DNA from: Hyphomicrobiales bacterium
Lineage (GTDB): Bacteria > Pseudomonadota > Alphaproteobacteria > Rhizobiales > Rhizobiaceae
Assembly (NCBI GenBank): GCA_900473185.1
Contig: UCKU01000001.1
Span: 62,001 to 126,000 of the forward strand
Direction of reading: 5' to 3'
Length of the DNA: 64,000 bases
In this document: positions 16,677-26,803 of the stretch, in pieces
Position numbering within the stretch: position 1 is the first letter of the stretch
Layout of the letters: each line of letters starts with the position of its first letter
Position numbers and translations under genes: made by a program
Notes under the pieces: model-generated
What the model saw: only the letters and a program-made list of their open reading frames with translations
What the model was told of the DNA's origin: nothing
The model's database searches: none

Positions 16677-17497
16677 GCGGTCCTGCTCTGCCTCGCGCGC
16701 CGCCGCTTGTAGCGGATCGTATCGAAACGGGCAGATAGGGCGTCATAGAGCAGCAAGCGGCCGATCAACGGCTCTCCGGCACCGGTAATGAGCTTGATCG
16801 CCTCCATGGCCATCATCGTGCCGATTACGCCCGTCAATGCGCCAATGATACCGGCTTCCGCGCAGGCGGGGATCAATCCGGCCGGCGGCGCTTCGGGAAA
16901 GAGATCGCGATAGCCGGGGTTGAGCGTGCCGTCTTCGGCAGCCTCGTAAGGTTTCAGCACCGTCAGCGATCCGTCGAAGCGGCCGACGGCACCTGTCACA
17001 AGCGGGATACGCGCTTCTTCTGCTGCATCGGCGGCCATATAGCGCGTATCGAAATTGTCCGAGCCGTCGATCAGGAGATCGAAACCCGCGAGGTGCAAAC
17101 GCGCCGTATCGGCGGAAAGGCGCTCAGTGAAACGGATGACCTTGATATGCGGGTTCAGCCGAGCGATCGCAATGGCCGCGCTTTCCGTCTTCATTTCGCC
17201 GATCGTGCCGGAATCGTGGATCACTTGTCGCTGCAGGTTGGAGAGCGAAACACGGTCGTCATCGGCAATGCCGAGCGTGCCGACGCCTGCGGCCGCCAGA
17301 TATTGCAGGATCGGCGCCCCGAGCCCTCCGGCGCCGATGACAAGCACGCGCGCGGCCTTCAGCTTCTGCTGGCCCGCGCCGCCGATTTCCGGCAGCAGGA
17401 TATGGCGATGATAGCGTGCGATTTCGTCCGGGCTGAGGGGTTCCATGGGCGTGATGCTAACACGCCCCGAACCGCTGGGAGAAGCGCTATCGCTCAT
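16673..17497 (-). CDS. HesA/MoeB/ThiF family adenylyltransferase
   Basis: An E1-like enzyme that adenylates the C-terminus of a ubiquitin-like sulfur carrier (MoaD or ThiS type). The 274 residues carry the ATP-binding G-A-G-G-L-G-A-P-I-L-Q-Y-L at about residues 56-68, the D-D-D-R-V-S-L-S-N-L-Q-R-Q block, L-I-D-G-S-D-N-F-D-T-R-Y, and the catalytic Cys in P-A-C-A-E-A-G. The two C-x-x-C zinc pairs of E. coli MoeB are absent: C-Y-R-C is replaced by G-Y-R-D, and the C-terminal pair is missing. It is therefore assigned to the family rather than strictly to moeB. It overlaps recF and the GNAT gene by four bases each. Confidence 0.88.
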   Translation of the reverse strand: MSDSASPSGSGRVSITPMEPLSPDEIARYHRHILLPEIGGAGQQKLKAARVLVIGAGGLGAPILQYLAAAGVGTLGIADDDRVSLSNLQRQVIHDSGTIGEMKTESAAIAIARLNPHIKVIRFTERLSADTARLHLAGFDLLIDGSDNFDTRYMAADAAEEARIPLVTGAVGRFDGSLTVLKPYEAAEDGTLNPGYRDLFPEAPPAGLIPACAEAGIIGALTGVIGTMMAMEAIKLITGAGEPLIGRLLLYDALSARFDTIRYKRRRARQSRTA

Positions 17498-18618
17498 TCG
17501 AAAACCCTTCCATCGGCAACCGTGAAAAACTGTGCCCGCTCGGCAAGTGCGGCAAACATCTGATGGTCCGTTCCCGTCATGAAGGCCTGGCCGCCAAGCC
17601 CGTCTATGAGGTCGAACAGTGCGGCTCGTCGTCCCTCGTCGAGATGGGCGGCAATCTCGTCCAGGAGCAGAACCGGCGCATGGCCAGTAAGGTTGCCGAC
17701 GAGCCGCGCATGGGCAAGCACAAGGCCCACCAGCAGGGCTTTCTGCTCGCCGGTGGAGCAGCGCGCCGCTTCCATCTGCTTCTCACGATGATGCACGATG
17801 AGATCGGCGCGATGCGGCCCCTCCAGCGTGCGCCCGGCGCCGGCATCGCGGTAACGGTTGGCGGCGAGCGTTGCCGCATACTCATCTTCCAGATCCACCG
17901 AGGGGCGGGAGAACTGGCCATCCATGAAGCCCGAGAGCTGCAGCGATGCTGATGGGAAGGGGGAAGTCTCGCGACTTTCCTCGATGAGGCGTGTCAGCAG
18001 GCCGAGCATTTCCTGCCGGGCGAGCGCCATGGCAATACCGAGGCTTGCCATCTGCTCCTCGATGCCGGAAAGCCAGGACGGGTCGAAGCGGCTCTCATCG
18101 AGCAGCTTGTTGCGGCTGCGCATGGCGCGCTCGAAATCGCTCGCCCGCCTGCCATGCTCAGGGTCGAGCGATAGCACCAGCCTGTCGAGGAACCGTCTGC
18201 GATCGGACGAGCCGCCGGTAAAGAGCCCGTCCATTGCCGGTGTCAGCCAGAGCACGCGCAGATGGTCCGTCAGCTCGTCAACCGTCTTGGCCGTGGTTCC
18301 GTTGATGCGCAGCCGGCGCGCCATCGCCTCGTCGCCGGTATCGATCCCCGTGCCGATCTCGACATTGCCTTCCATGCCATCGAGCTCGGCAAAGATCGAA
18401 AATCCGCCCGCAGCACCGACGCGGGTAATATCGCCATAGGCGGCGCGGCGCAGCCCGCGTCCCGGCGACAGGAAGGAGACCGCCTCCATCAGGTTGGTCT
18501 TGCCGGCGCCGTTGTCCCCGGTCAGCACCACGTGCCGCCCGTCGAGCGCAAGCGAGGCCGACGCATAATTGCGAAAGTCGGTCAGTTTCAGACGGGCAAG
18601 GGCAACCTTATGCGGCAT
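17494..18618 (-). CDS. recF: DNA replication and repair protein RecF
   Basis: RecF is an SMC-like ATPase that recognises gapped DNA and, with RecO and RecR, loads RecA. The 374 residues show the typical start (R-L-K-L-T-D-F-R-N-Y), Walker A G-D-N-G-A-G-K-T-N-L-M-E at about residues 34-45, the G-R-G-L-R segment, a C-terminal signature E-Q-K-A-L-L-V-G and Walker B V-L-L-L-D-E-I-A-A-H-L-D. The gene is not next to dnaA/dnaN here, which is common in this order. It begins the coupled unit recF - MoeB/ThiF-like - GNAT. Confidence 0.95.
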   Translation of the reverse strand: MPHKVALARLKLTDFRNYASASLALDGRHVVLTGDNGAGKTNLMEAVSFLSPGRGLRRAAYGDITRVGAAGGFSIFAELDGMEGNVEIGTGIDTGDEAMARRLRINGTTAKTVDELTDHLRVLWLTPAMDGLFTGGSSDRRRFLDRLVLSLDPEHGRRASDFERAMRSRNKLLDESRFDPSWLSGIEEQMASLGIAMALARQEMLGLLTRLIEESRETSPFPSASLQLSGFMDGQFSRPSVDLEDEYAATLAANRYRDAGAGRTLEGPHRADLIVHHREKQMEAARCSTGEQKALLVGLVLAHARLVGNLTGHAPVLLLDEIAAHLDEGRRAALFDLIDGLGGQAFMTGTDHQMFAALAERAQFFTVADGRVFE

Positions 18619-18649
18619 CGGATATCCGGAAACATCAAGGCTGACAGTG

Positions 18650-18698
18650 AGAGCCTTTCCTGGTCAGAATGATTCAATCTGACCAGGAAAGGCTCTAA
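18650..18698. repeat. 19-bp perfect inverted repeat (palindromic repeat A, full copy)
   Basis: Arms AGAGCCTTTCCTGGTCAGA (18650-18668) and its exact complement (18678-18696) surround a nine-base loop. The right arm plus flanking bases recurs as a 20-base identity at 57128-57147. No T-run follows on either strand, so it is treated as an interspersed repeat rather than a terminator. Confidence 0.75.
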
Positions 18699-18741
18699 GC
18701 CGAAGCTATCGGGATATCAAGGCTGAGAGCCGTTTCGGCTG

Positions 18742-18942
18742 TCAATGCCTGCGAGGGGTGGGCGGCTCAAGCTGTGCCTCGGCCTCCGCAATCGCCTTTT
18801 CGATCCAATAGCGGAGATCCGGCCGGTCTTCGATCGAGCCGCGCAGCGATTTCAATGAATCGATCATCATCATCAGTTTCTGGCGGCGCATATCGATGAC
18901 GATACTGTCGGCATCAGATTTCCCGGTGGGAGCGGATGTCAT
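18742..18942 (-). CDS. Small conserved-looking protein of unknown function
   Basis: About 66 residues, acidic N-terminus, then a helical stretch I-D-M-R-R-Q-K-L-M-M-M-I-D-S-L-K-S-L with a likely amphipathic helix, and I-E-K-A-I-A-E-A-E-A-Q-L near the end. No membrane segment or signal is visible, and no family is recognised. The frame is open 108 bases further upstream, but that part contains a plausible promoter (TTGACT with a TAGTTA-like -10, 16 bases apart), so the start at 18942 is preferred. Codon use in the short region looks like that of the neighbouring genes. Confidence 0.6.
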   Translation of the reverse strand: MTSAPTGKSDADSIVIDMRRQKLMMMIDSLKSLRGSIEDRPDLRYWIEKAIAEAEAQLEPPTPRRH

Positions 18943-19219
18943 GCAGTATTCGAAGCCTCTTATCTGACCGGTACTATAGGGGTTCCGGCGCGAGTAACTA
19001 TCGTCCCATGCAATGAAGTCAACTACAGGGTGTTCAATTTTTCGCAACATCGCCGCAAAGTCATTAAGTGAGGATTAGAAGTTGTAAATCAGCGAAGCGA
19101 ATAGCTATTTTGGCGGCCTAATGCCCAAAAAAAGTCGGTTGAAAATTGCAACTTCCGGGTTGAGATATTCAGCTGACGCTATATGGTAAATGAAGGGTTT
19201 ACCGGGAGAGAGTGCAGCA

Positions 19220-19585
19220 GTGCCAGATCCGATTGATATCATTGTCGGCAGCAACGTGAGACAGCTTCGCGCCCGCCGACGTGTTTCTCAACTGGAGCTC
19301 GGCGAAGCGCTTGGCCTTACATTCCAGCAGATACAGAAATACGAGAAGGGGACGAACCGCGTCTCTGCCAGCAAGCTGCATCAGATAGCGGTCTTCCTGG
19401 GGGTCGATATTTCCGAGCTATTTGAAGGTACGGGAATTTCCCAGTTTACCAACCGCGTCGAGTTGAGCCCGGAGGCCTATGAACTGGCGGTCAGCTTTGA
19501 CAGGTTGAGCTCGATTGCGGGCAAGCAGGCGGTCAAGACCATCCTCAACCTCATGTGCGGTCAGGCAACCGAAAACGCCGCTTGA
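19220..19585 (+). CDS. XRE/Cro-CI family transcriptional regulator
   Basis: About 121 residues. The N-terminal helix-turn-helix spans residues 5-65: V-G-S-N-V-R-Q-L-R-A-R-R-R-V-S-Q-L-E-L-G-E-A-L-G-L-T-F-Q-Q-I-Q-K-Y-E-K-G in separate pieces is the standard HTH_3 fold with the Q-I-Q-K-Y-E recognition helix. The C-terminal half (about 70-121) is a helical dimerisation region. This combination is common in rhizobial SinR-like regulators. A GTG at 19220 preceded by GGGAGAGAG is favoured; an ATG at 19190 would add ten residues. A diverged inverted repeat (GAAGTTGTAA / TTGCAACTTC) frames the upstream region and may be regulatory. Confidence 0.85.
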   Translation: MPDPIDIIVGSNVRQLRARRRVSQLELGEALGLTFQQIQKYEKGTNRVSASKLHQIAVFLGVDISELFEGTGISQFTNRVELSPEAYELAVSFDRLSSIAGKQAVKTILNLMCGQATENAA

Positions 19586-19616
19586 TGCGTCGCACGTATC
19601 CTTAATCGACGGGATT

Positions 19617-19823
19617 TCAGTGAAGCTCGCGCTCATGCAGCGCGACGAGCAGGGCATCCTGCGTCTGATGGCCGGCGTGATAGAGGTCGATCGCGATGTT
19701 GGCGATCGAAAGGCCCTGCTGGCTGCGAAGCTTGATGTTGCGTTCGGCACACCACGAATAGAGCGCACCTGCCAACGCATCGACATCTTCGGACAGACAA
19801 TTTGAAAAACTCGTTGCCGACAT
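19617..19823 (-). CDS. Small hypothetical protein
   Basis: About 68 residues beginning M-S-A-T-S-F-S-N-C-L-S-E-D, with a helical middle (A-L-A-G-A-L-Y-S-W-C-A-E-R-N) and an H-A-G-H-Q-T-Q-D-A-L-L-V segment. It is soluble and has no recognised domain. GAGGG lies eight bases before the ATG at 19823, which supports this start over a longer open frame reaching 19976. It is convergent with the XRE regulator (32 bases apart). Confidence 0.6.
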   Translation of the reverse strand: MSATSFSNCLSEDVDALAGALYSWCAERNIKLRSQQGLSIANIAIDLYHAGHQTQDALLVALHERELH

Positions 19824-19976
19824 GGAGATACCCTCTGTTAGTCCCGGACTGCGGGCTAAAGACAGTATGGATTTCAGGAACTTGCAAGCGTCATCGGATC
19901 TGTGCGTTAACACAAGACATCTGCGTTTCGATCTGCGTCCCGGCTTGAAACAGATGTGTCGAATTGGAGCGCGCAT

Positions 19977-20008
19977 AAAAAAAGCCGGAGGCGGAACCTC
20001 CGGCTTTT
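19977..20008 (-). terminator. Intrinsic terminator downstream of dnaJ
   Basis: GCCGGAGG pairs with CCTCCGGC around a five-base loop; the minus strand then has seven T. It starts about 25 bases after the dnaJ stop codon. The plus strand has a shorter T-run (TTTT), so weak bidirectional action is possible. Confidence 0.9.
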
Positions 20009-20030
20009 GTAACCTTGAGGGATATCGAGC

Positions 20031-21173
20031 TTAGCCCTCGAAGAATTCCTTCATCCGGGCAAAGAAGCCCGTCGATTCCGGATTGTTCTCCTTGGAGGAG
20101 AGCTGCTCGAATTCCTGCAGAAGCTCGCGCTGGCGCTTGGAAAGCTTCTGCGGCGTCTCGATCTGGATCTGGATGTAGAGATCGCCGGTCTGGCTGGAAC
20201 GCAGCACCGGCATGCCCTTGCCCTTCAGGCGGAATTGCTTGCCGGCCTGCGTGCCTTCGGGAACGGTGACGCGCGACTTGGTGCCGTCGAGCGTCGCCAC
20301 ATCGAAGGTACCGCCGAGCGCTGCCGTCGTCATGGAGATCGGCACGGCGCAATAGAGATCGGCTCCGTCGCGCTGATAGAACTCATGAGGCTTCACCGAC
20401 AGGAAGATATAGAGATCGCCCGCCGGGCCGCCACGCGTACCGGCCTCGCCTTCGCCCTGCAGGCGAATGCGGGTGCCGTCCTCGATGCCGGCAGGGATGT
20501 TGACCGAGAGCGAACGCTCTTCGGTCACACGGCCCTGGCCGTGGCACTTCGGGCACGGATCGGGAATGATCTGGCCGCGGCCATGACAGGTCGGGCAGGT
20601 GCGCTCGATCGAAAAGAAGCCCTGTGCTGCGCGGACACGGCCCGAGCCCTGGCAGGTGCCGCAGGTCTTCGGCTGCGTGCCCGGCTTTGCGCCGGAGCCG
20701 GAACAGACGTCGCAGGTAATCGATGTCGGCACACGGATCTGCGCCGTCTTGCCGGAGAAGGCCTCTTCCAGCGAGATTTCCATATTGTAGCGAAGGTCGG
20801 CGCCGCGTTCGCGGCCACCCGAAGAGCGCTGCCGTCCGCGGCCGCCGCCCATCATCTCGCCGAAAATGTCCTCGAAAATGTCGGAGAAGCCGCCACCGGC
20901 AAATCCTGCGCCGCCACCGAAGCCGCCGGGGCCGCCCATGCCGCCATGTTCAAAGGCCGCATGGCCATAACGATCGTAGGCCGCGCGCTTCTGCGGGTCC
21001 TTCAGCGTTTCGTAGGCTTCGTTGATTTCCTTGAACTTGCGTTCGGCGTCTTTGTCATCCGGGTTCTTGTCCGGATGGAATTTCATCGCCAGCTTGCGGA
21101 AGGCGCTTTTCAGCTCTTTTTCATCCGCCGTCTTGGCTACACCCAGAGTTTCGTAGAAGTCCGCTTTTGCCAA
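20031..21173 (-). CDS. dnaJ: Chaperone DnaJ (Hsp40)
   Basis: Co-chaperone that binds unfolded proteins and stimulates DnaK ATPase. The 380 residues contain the J domain (residues 1-70, with H-P-D in F-H-P-D-K-N-P), a Gly/Phe-rich stretch (about 75-125), four zinc-centre repeats of C-x-x-C-x-G-x-G type between about 145 and 215 ([32 protein letters not shown]), and the two C-terminal substrate-binding domains. The conserved start [11 protein letters not shown] is preceded by a TTG at 21173 with GGGG upstream, so TTG is taken as the start rather than an ATG eleven codons earlier. It follows dnaK by about 80 bases. Confidence 0.95.
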   Translation of the reverse strand: MAKADFYETLGVAKTADEKELKSAFRKLAMKFHPDKNPDDKDAERKFKEINEAYETLKDPQKRAAYDRYGHAAFEHGGMGGPGGFGGGAGFAGGGFSDIFEDIFGEMMGGGRGRQRSSGGRERGADLRYNMEISLEEAFSGKTAQIRVPTSITCDVCSGSGAKPGTQPKTCGTCQGSGRVRAAQGFFSIERTCPTCHGRGQIIPDPCPKCHGQGRVTEERSLSVNIPAGIEDGTRIRLQGEGEAGTRGGPAGDLYIFLSVKPHEFYQRDGADLYCAVPISMTTAALGGTFDVATLDGTKSRVTVPEGTQAGKQFRLKGKGMPVLRSSQTGDLYIQIQIETPQKLSKRQRELLQEFEQLSSKENNPESTGFFARMKEFFEG

Positions 21174-21254
21174 TTTAAGCCCCGGAAATGGATTTCCGGC
21201 TGCCATGGTGAGCAGCCGGATGTCTATCGTCTAGCTAGGCCGCCAGCCCGCTGA

Positions 21255-23165
<1,911 letters not shown>

Positions 23166-23275
23166 GTCATTCTCTCCTTGAAGCAAGCTGTCGGAACCCC
23201 GGTAAGGCATTTCCCTGACAGCCCCTTACGGGATGGGTCTACTAAGATTACGCAATCGTGATTGCGGTGATGCGG

Positions 23276-23307
23276 CGTATATAAGGAGCGGTTTTCTGGA
23301 CTGCAAG
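23276..23307 (-). promoter_or_regulatory. Sigma-32 (RpoH) promoter of dnaK-dnaJ
   Basis: Read on the minus strand: CTTG (23307-23304), an 18-base spacer, then CTTATATACG (23285-23276). This matches the alpha-proteobacterial RpoH consensus CTTG-N17/18-CYTATNTNNG at every fixed position. Confidence 0.85.
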
Positions 23308-23479
23308 GCGAGAAATGGCCCGGAATCCAGCAAAACGAATGTGTTGCCTTCAATTTTTACAGTAGCCGGAAAAGGGTCTGCTTTGCACCTTCAAACCGTG
23401 CAAATCTTGCATGCCGAGCCTTGCGCGGGACGTGCTCCCGCAAGGCGTCTTATCCGGTCTCAATACTGTCTGCTATCCC

Positions 23480-25789
23480 CTATTGCCCCATGATGAGATC
23501 GAGCAGGGTCGTGCGACGTGGCTGCGCCCCTGATGTTGCCTGCGGTCCGCCGACATCACCGGGCGGTACCATGTCGTCGTAACCGCCGCCGGCGACATCG
23601 GCAGGCGGCACAGGTCCGCCATTCACCGGCACCGCCGCCTGCGGCTGTCCGGGCGCCGGCGGATAGCGGTTCAGGTCGGCATTGCCGCCGAAGACACCGG
23701 AAATGATGCTCCCGACCGTCGAAGGCTGCTCAGGTGCCGGCTGCGCCTGCGCCATCGGCTGGCCGTTGGCGGGATCGGCGCCAGGATCGGAGAATGTCTG
23801 GCCCATGCCGAAGAGCGGTGCCGGCGAAAGCCCCTTATGCGCGGCGACCATGAATTCCTTCCAGGCCTTGGCGGGGAGCCCGCCGCCCGTCACCTTCTTC
23901 ATCGGCGTGCCGTCGTCATTGCCGAACCACACGCCCGTCGTCAGATTGCTGGTGAAGCCGACGAACAGAGCGTCGCGCGAATTCTGTGTCGTGCCGGTCT
24001 TGCCCGCTGCCTGCCAGCCGGGAAGCTTGGCGCTCGAGCCTGTGCCGCCGTTGATGACGCCCATCATCATCATGTTCATTTCGGCGACGATCTGGTCGGA
24101 AAGCACGCGCGGCGGATTGTCGTAGGTATTCTCGTAAAGCACCTTGCCTTCGGTGGTGGTCACCCGGCGGATCACATGCGGGGTCGCCTTGTAGCCACCG
24201 TTCATGAAGGCTGCGTAGGAGGCCGTCAGCTCCATCAGCGACACTTCCGAGGTGCCGAGCGCGATCGAGGCATTGGGCTGCAGGTCGGATTCGATGCCGA
24301 GGCGGTGGGCGAGCTTGATCACCTGATCCGGCCCATCATACATCACAAGCTGGGCTGCCACCGTATTGAGCGACTTTGCGAGTGCCGTGCGGAGCGTCAC
24401 TTCGCCATTATATTTCTTTTCGTAATTCTCCGGCGTCCAGTTGCCGATGCGGATCGGCGCGTCGTTGAAAACGGAATCCGGTGTCAGGCCTTTTTCGAGC
24501 GCGGCAGCGTAAACGAATGGCTTGAAGGAAGAGCCCGGCTGGCGTTTGGCCTTGACGGCGCGGTTGAACTGGCTCGTCGCATAATCCCTGCCGCCGACCA
24601 GCGCCCGGATCGCACCGGTGCCGTCGATCGAGACGAGGGCGGCCTGCGAAGCATCGAATTTGCCGCCTTCCTTGTCGAGCACATCGACCAGCGACTGCTC
24701 GGCCTTCTTTTCGAGGTTCTTGTCGATGGTCGTATCGACGATGACGTCTTCCTTCACGTCGCCGACCAGCCCCTGCAGCTCGTCCATCACCATATCGGCG
24801 ACATATTGTCCGGCGCCGGACCAGTAGCTGCGGGCAGAAGCCGGCGTCTGCGACATTGCTGTCTTGATCTCGCCGTCGCTGATATAGCCCTGGTCGCGCA
24901 TAGCCTGCAGCACGATCTGCGCGCGGGCATTTGCTGCCTCCGGATCACGGGCCGGCGAAAGGCGCGACGGCGCTTTCACAAGGCCTGCAAGCAGCGCTGC
25001 TTCGCCGAGGTTCACATCGCGCGCCGACTTGTTGAAATAGCGCCGGGCGGCCGCTTCCACGCCATAGGCATTCGAGCCGAAATAGACGCGGTTCAGATAC
25101 ATCGCAAGGATCTGGTCCTTGGTGTATTTCTGTTCCAGCCAGAAGGAGAGCAGTACCTCCTGCACCTTGCGCTCGAGCGTGCGCTCGGGAGAGAGGAACA
25201 GGTTCTTTGCAAGCTGCTGCGTCAGCGTCGAGCCGCCCTGGATCGGCTGGCCGGTCGCATTGTTGACGAAGGCGCGCGCGAGCCCGAACGGATCGACGCC
25301 GAAATGCGAATAGAAGCGTCGGTCTTCGATGGCGATGATCGCTTCTGGAATATAGGGTGACATATTATCCAGCGACAACGCCTCGCCGCCGGTCGCACCG
25401 CGGTTGGCGATCGCGCTGCCGTCTACGGCGGTGATCTTGACGTTTGGCGGCCGTTCCGGGATTGCCCAGGTGCTGGCGCTCGGCATGCGCGAACCATAAT
25501 AGAAAACGAGGCCGGCAACACCGATGCCGGCCCAGATGCCAAGCACGATACACCAGTAGACGACCCTGCGCAGGAACGCGAACAGGCCACCGCCTTCACG
25601 CTCGCGCGGCTCGGGACGACGCTTTGCCGGTGCGCGGCGGGGAGCGGGCGATCGCGATGGACGCTTGGAGCCGTGCCGCCCGTCGATGCGGTCGTCGGCA
25701 TCGAGTGCGAATTCGTCATCCTCCTCACGGCTGCTGGGGCCGTTGAAGGACGGTTCGATCCTGTCGTCTGATCTGCGTCTGGCTACCAT
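23480..25789 (-). CDS. Bifunctional penicillin-binding protein 1A-type (transglycosylase/transpeptidase)
   Basis: Polymerises and cross-links peptidoglycan. About 769 residues: a charged cytoplasmic N-terminus, one membrane helix (about 77-99), a GT51 transglycosylase domain with E-D-R-R-F-Y-S-H-F-G-V-D and G-G-S-T-L-T-Q-Q-L-A-K-N, then a transpeptidase domain. The active-site motifs are S-S-F-K (about residue 420), S-L-N, and K-T-G-T (about 598). The last 100 residues are rich in Pro, Gly and Ala and are probably disordered. The start is set at the ATG (25789) beginning M-V-A-R-R-R-S-D-D; the frame continues to a TTG 45 bases upstream, and neither start has a strong ribosome site. Confidence 0.93.
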   Translation of the reverse strand: MVARRRSDDRIEPSFNGPSSREEDDEFALDADDRIDGRHGSKRPSRSPAPRRAPAKRRPEPREREGGGLFAFLRRVVYWCIVLGIWAGIGVAGLVFYYGSRMPSASTWAIPERPPNVKITAVDGSAIANRGATGGEALSLDNMSPYIPEAIIAIEDRRFYSHFGVDPFGLARAFVNNATGQPIQGGSTLTQQLAKNLFLSPERTLERKVQEVLLSFWLEQKYTKDQILAMYLNRVYFGSNAYGVEAAARRYFNKSARDVNLGEAALLAGLVKAPSRLSPARDPEAANARAQIVLQAMRDQGYISDGEIKTAMSQTPASARSYWSGAGQYVADMVMDELQGLVGDVKEDVIVDTTIDKNLEKKAEQSLVDVLDKEGGKFDASQAALVSIDGTGAIRALVGGRDYATSQFNRAVKAKRQPGSSFKPFVYAAALEKGLTPDSVFNDAPIRIGNWTPENYEKKYNGEVTLRTALAKSLNTVAAQLVMYDGPDQVIKLAHRLGIESDLQPNASIALGTSEVSLMELTASYAAFMNGGYKATPHVIRRVTTTEGKVLYENTYDNPPRVLSDQIVAEMNMMMMGVINGGTGSSAKLPGWQAAGKTGTTQNSRDALFVGFTSNLTTGVWFGNDDGTPMKKVTGGGLPAKAWKEFMVAAHKGLSPAPLFGMGQTFSDPGADPANGQPMAQAQPAPEQPSTVGSIISGVFGGNADLNRYPPAPGQPQAAVPVNGGPVPPADVAGGGYDDMVPPGDVGGPQATSGAQPRRTTLLDLIMGQ

Positions 25790-25974
25790 CGTGGAGCGGC
25801 TGAACCCTTGCTCTAAGACCGCGCCCCCAGGCAACGGTTTTATCCGATTGAATTGTAAATGCGGCGAATTAACGGGCTGTTAAGAACAATAGCAATACGG
25901 CCAAGTACTCCCCCTGCCTGCATTTTCTCCGTCAGCCAGCCGTGACTTCCCCGCATGGCTGCCATTCATTGTGG

Positions 25975-25992
25975 GCGTCACAAAACTGACAT
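25975..25992 (+). promoter_or_regulatory. Pho-box-like site upstream of a small gene
   Basis: GCGTCAC-AAAA-CTGACAT has the seven-four-seven layout of the PhoB box (CTGTCAT-N4-CTGTCAT), agreeing at 5 of 7 and 6 of 7 positions in the two repeats. Fourteen of these bases (CACAAAACTGACAT) recur exactly in the Pho-box-like site before phnC. It lies 55 bases before the ATG of the next plus-strand gene. Confidence 0.45.
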
Positions 25993-26046
25993 ATATCGCC
26001 GCGACTTCGCTTCTCCGAAGAAGCAGAGCGCAATATCAGGCAGAAA

Positions 26047-26229
26047 ATGACGATCGATCCCGACAAGATGGACGAAGCTCGCCTCCGCGAAGTCTGGAGC
26101 GTGCATGCCTTTGCGCAGCATTATCGCCTCGACAGGGTGGAGGAGAGCAGGTTGAAGATGCTGCTTGGCCCTTATGCAGAGATGCGCGACCTGCTGGCGA
26201 CCCAGCGTCGCACATCTTCCGGCTGGTGA
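26047..26229 (+). CDS. Small hypothetical protein, possibly phosphate-regulated
   Basis: Sixty residues, M-T-I-D-P-D-K-M-D-E-A-R-L at the start, then a helical R-L-D-R-V-E-E-S-R-L-K-M-L-L-G stretch. Charged, soluble, no recognised domain. An AGGCAG precedes the ATG, and codon use looks normal for the window. The opposite strand also has an open frame (to 26238), but it lacks a comparable start context. The Pho-box-like sequence 55 bases upstream would place it in the phosphate-starvation response; that role is inference. Confidence 0.55.
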   Translation: MTIDPDKMDEARLREVWSVHAFAQHYRLDRVEESRLKMLLGPYAEMRDLLATQRRTSSGW

Positions 26230-26368
26230 GGGAACCAATAGGCTTCGCAGCAGTTTTATCGAGAGCGGGACATACCCCTCACGTCCCGCTCAGATCGGCC
26301 GTCTCCCCTCAACACGTGCCGATCGATATCAGGCCCGGCGTATCATCAGATACGTCGGGTCCTTTTCT

Positions 26369-26480
26369 TTAGGGGCGATAAGGCCGGCGATCGCGATAAT
26401 AATAATCCGGCCCGCGGCGCCGGCGGTCGCGATCACTGTAGAAGTCGCGATTGCGGTAATAACGATCCCAATAGGGGTCG
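26369..26480 (-). pseudogene. Possible remnant of a Tyr/Arg-rich small protein
   Basis: On the minus strand the last 35 codons before a TAA at 26369 encode a repetitive tail, Y-W-D-R-Y-Y-R-N-R-D-F-Y then D-R-D-R-R-R-R and Y-Y-Y-R-D-R-R-P-Y. Small secreted rhizobial proteins often end like this, but the frame upstream carries no signal peptide and no suitable ATG; only a TTG begins a short L-I-A-V-T-F-S segment. It may be a decayed gene that lost its front by frameshift, or a chance repeat. Confidence 0.3.
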
Positions 26481-26599
26481 ACGCTGAAGGTGACGGCGAT
26501 CAAGGTTTTCCGCGGGGTCTTGAAATGTGAAAGGCGGCTTCCGATATGAGGTTTCAGAAATCGCGGCCCGGAAATGTTGTACGCGTTATCTGTTGTATC

Positions 26600-26756
26600 G
26601 TTTCCGCGATCTGGTTGAACTAGCCGTTTACCGGCAGTAAACCTTTCGGGATCACTCTGGCTGTGCACTATCCGCTTCTCCTTTGACCACGGATGTACTG
26701 GCACTGAGATGAGGCGGATAACGGAAGGCCGGTTTGCTCCGGCCTTTTTGTTTGCA
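26600..26756 (+). ncRNA. Candidate small RNA with intrinsic terminator (family copy 2)
   Basis: The 574 bases between the small gene and the M20 peptidase have no clear protein gene on the plus strand, yet end in two tandem plus-strand terminators (26725-26750 and 26767-26801). Twenty-two bases before the first terminator stem is TGACCACGGATGTACTGGCA (26684-26703), matching the copy 1 core at 13216-13235 (19/20), which also precedes a terminator. Outside this core the two loci differ, and the short flanking GC repeats are only structurally alike. The 5' end is unknown; 26600 is a guess. Confidence 0.4.
26725..26750 (+). terminator. Intrinsic terminator, candidate sRNA copy 2
   Basis: AAGGCCGG pairs with CCGGCCTT around TTTGCT, followed by five T and G-TTT. 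Confidence 0.8.
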
Positions 26757-26766
26757 GATTTCGGAT

Positions 26767-26801
26767 GGCGTGCCGCGCAGACCGCGGGCACGCCTTTTTT
26801 G
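26767..26801 (+). terminator. Second tandem plus-strand terminator
   Basis: GGCGTGCC pairs with GGCACGCC, followed by six T. On the minus strand no T-run follows the stem, so it is not the terminator of the M20 peptidase gene that ends three bases away. Confidence 0.7.
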
Positions 26802-26803
26802 TT

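Noticed and set aside
23423-23450. Hairpin CCTTGCGCGGGA/TCCCGCAAGG downstream of the PBP gene
   Set aside because: No T-run on the minus strand; terminator function not supported.
23837-25360. 507-codon plus-strand frame opposite the PBP gene
   Set aside because: No recognisable domain; third-position GC pattern follows the real gene on the other strand.
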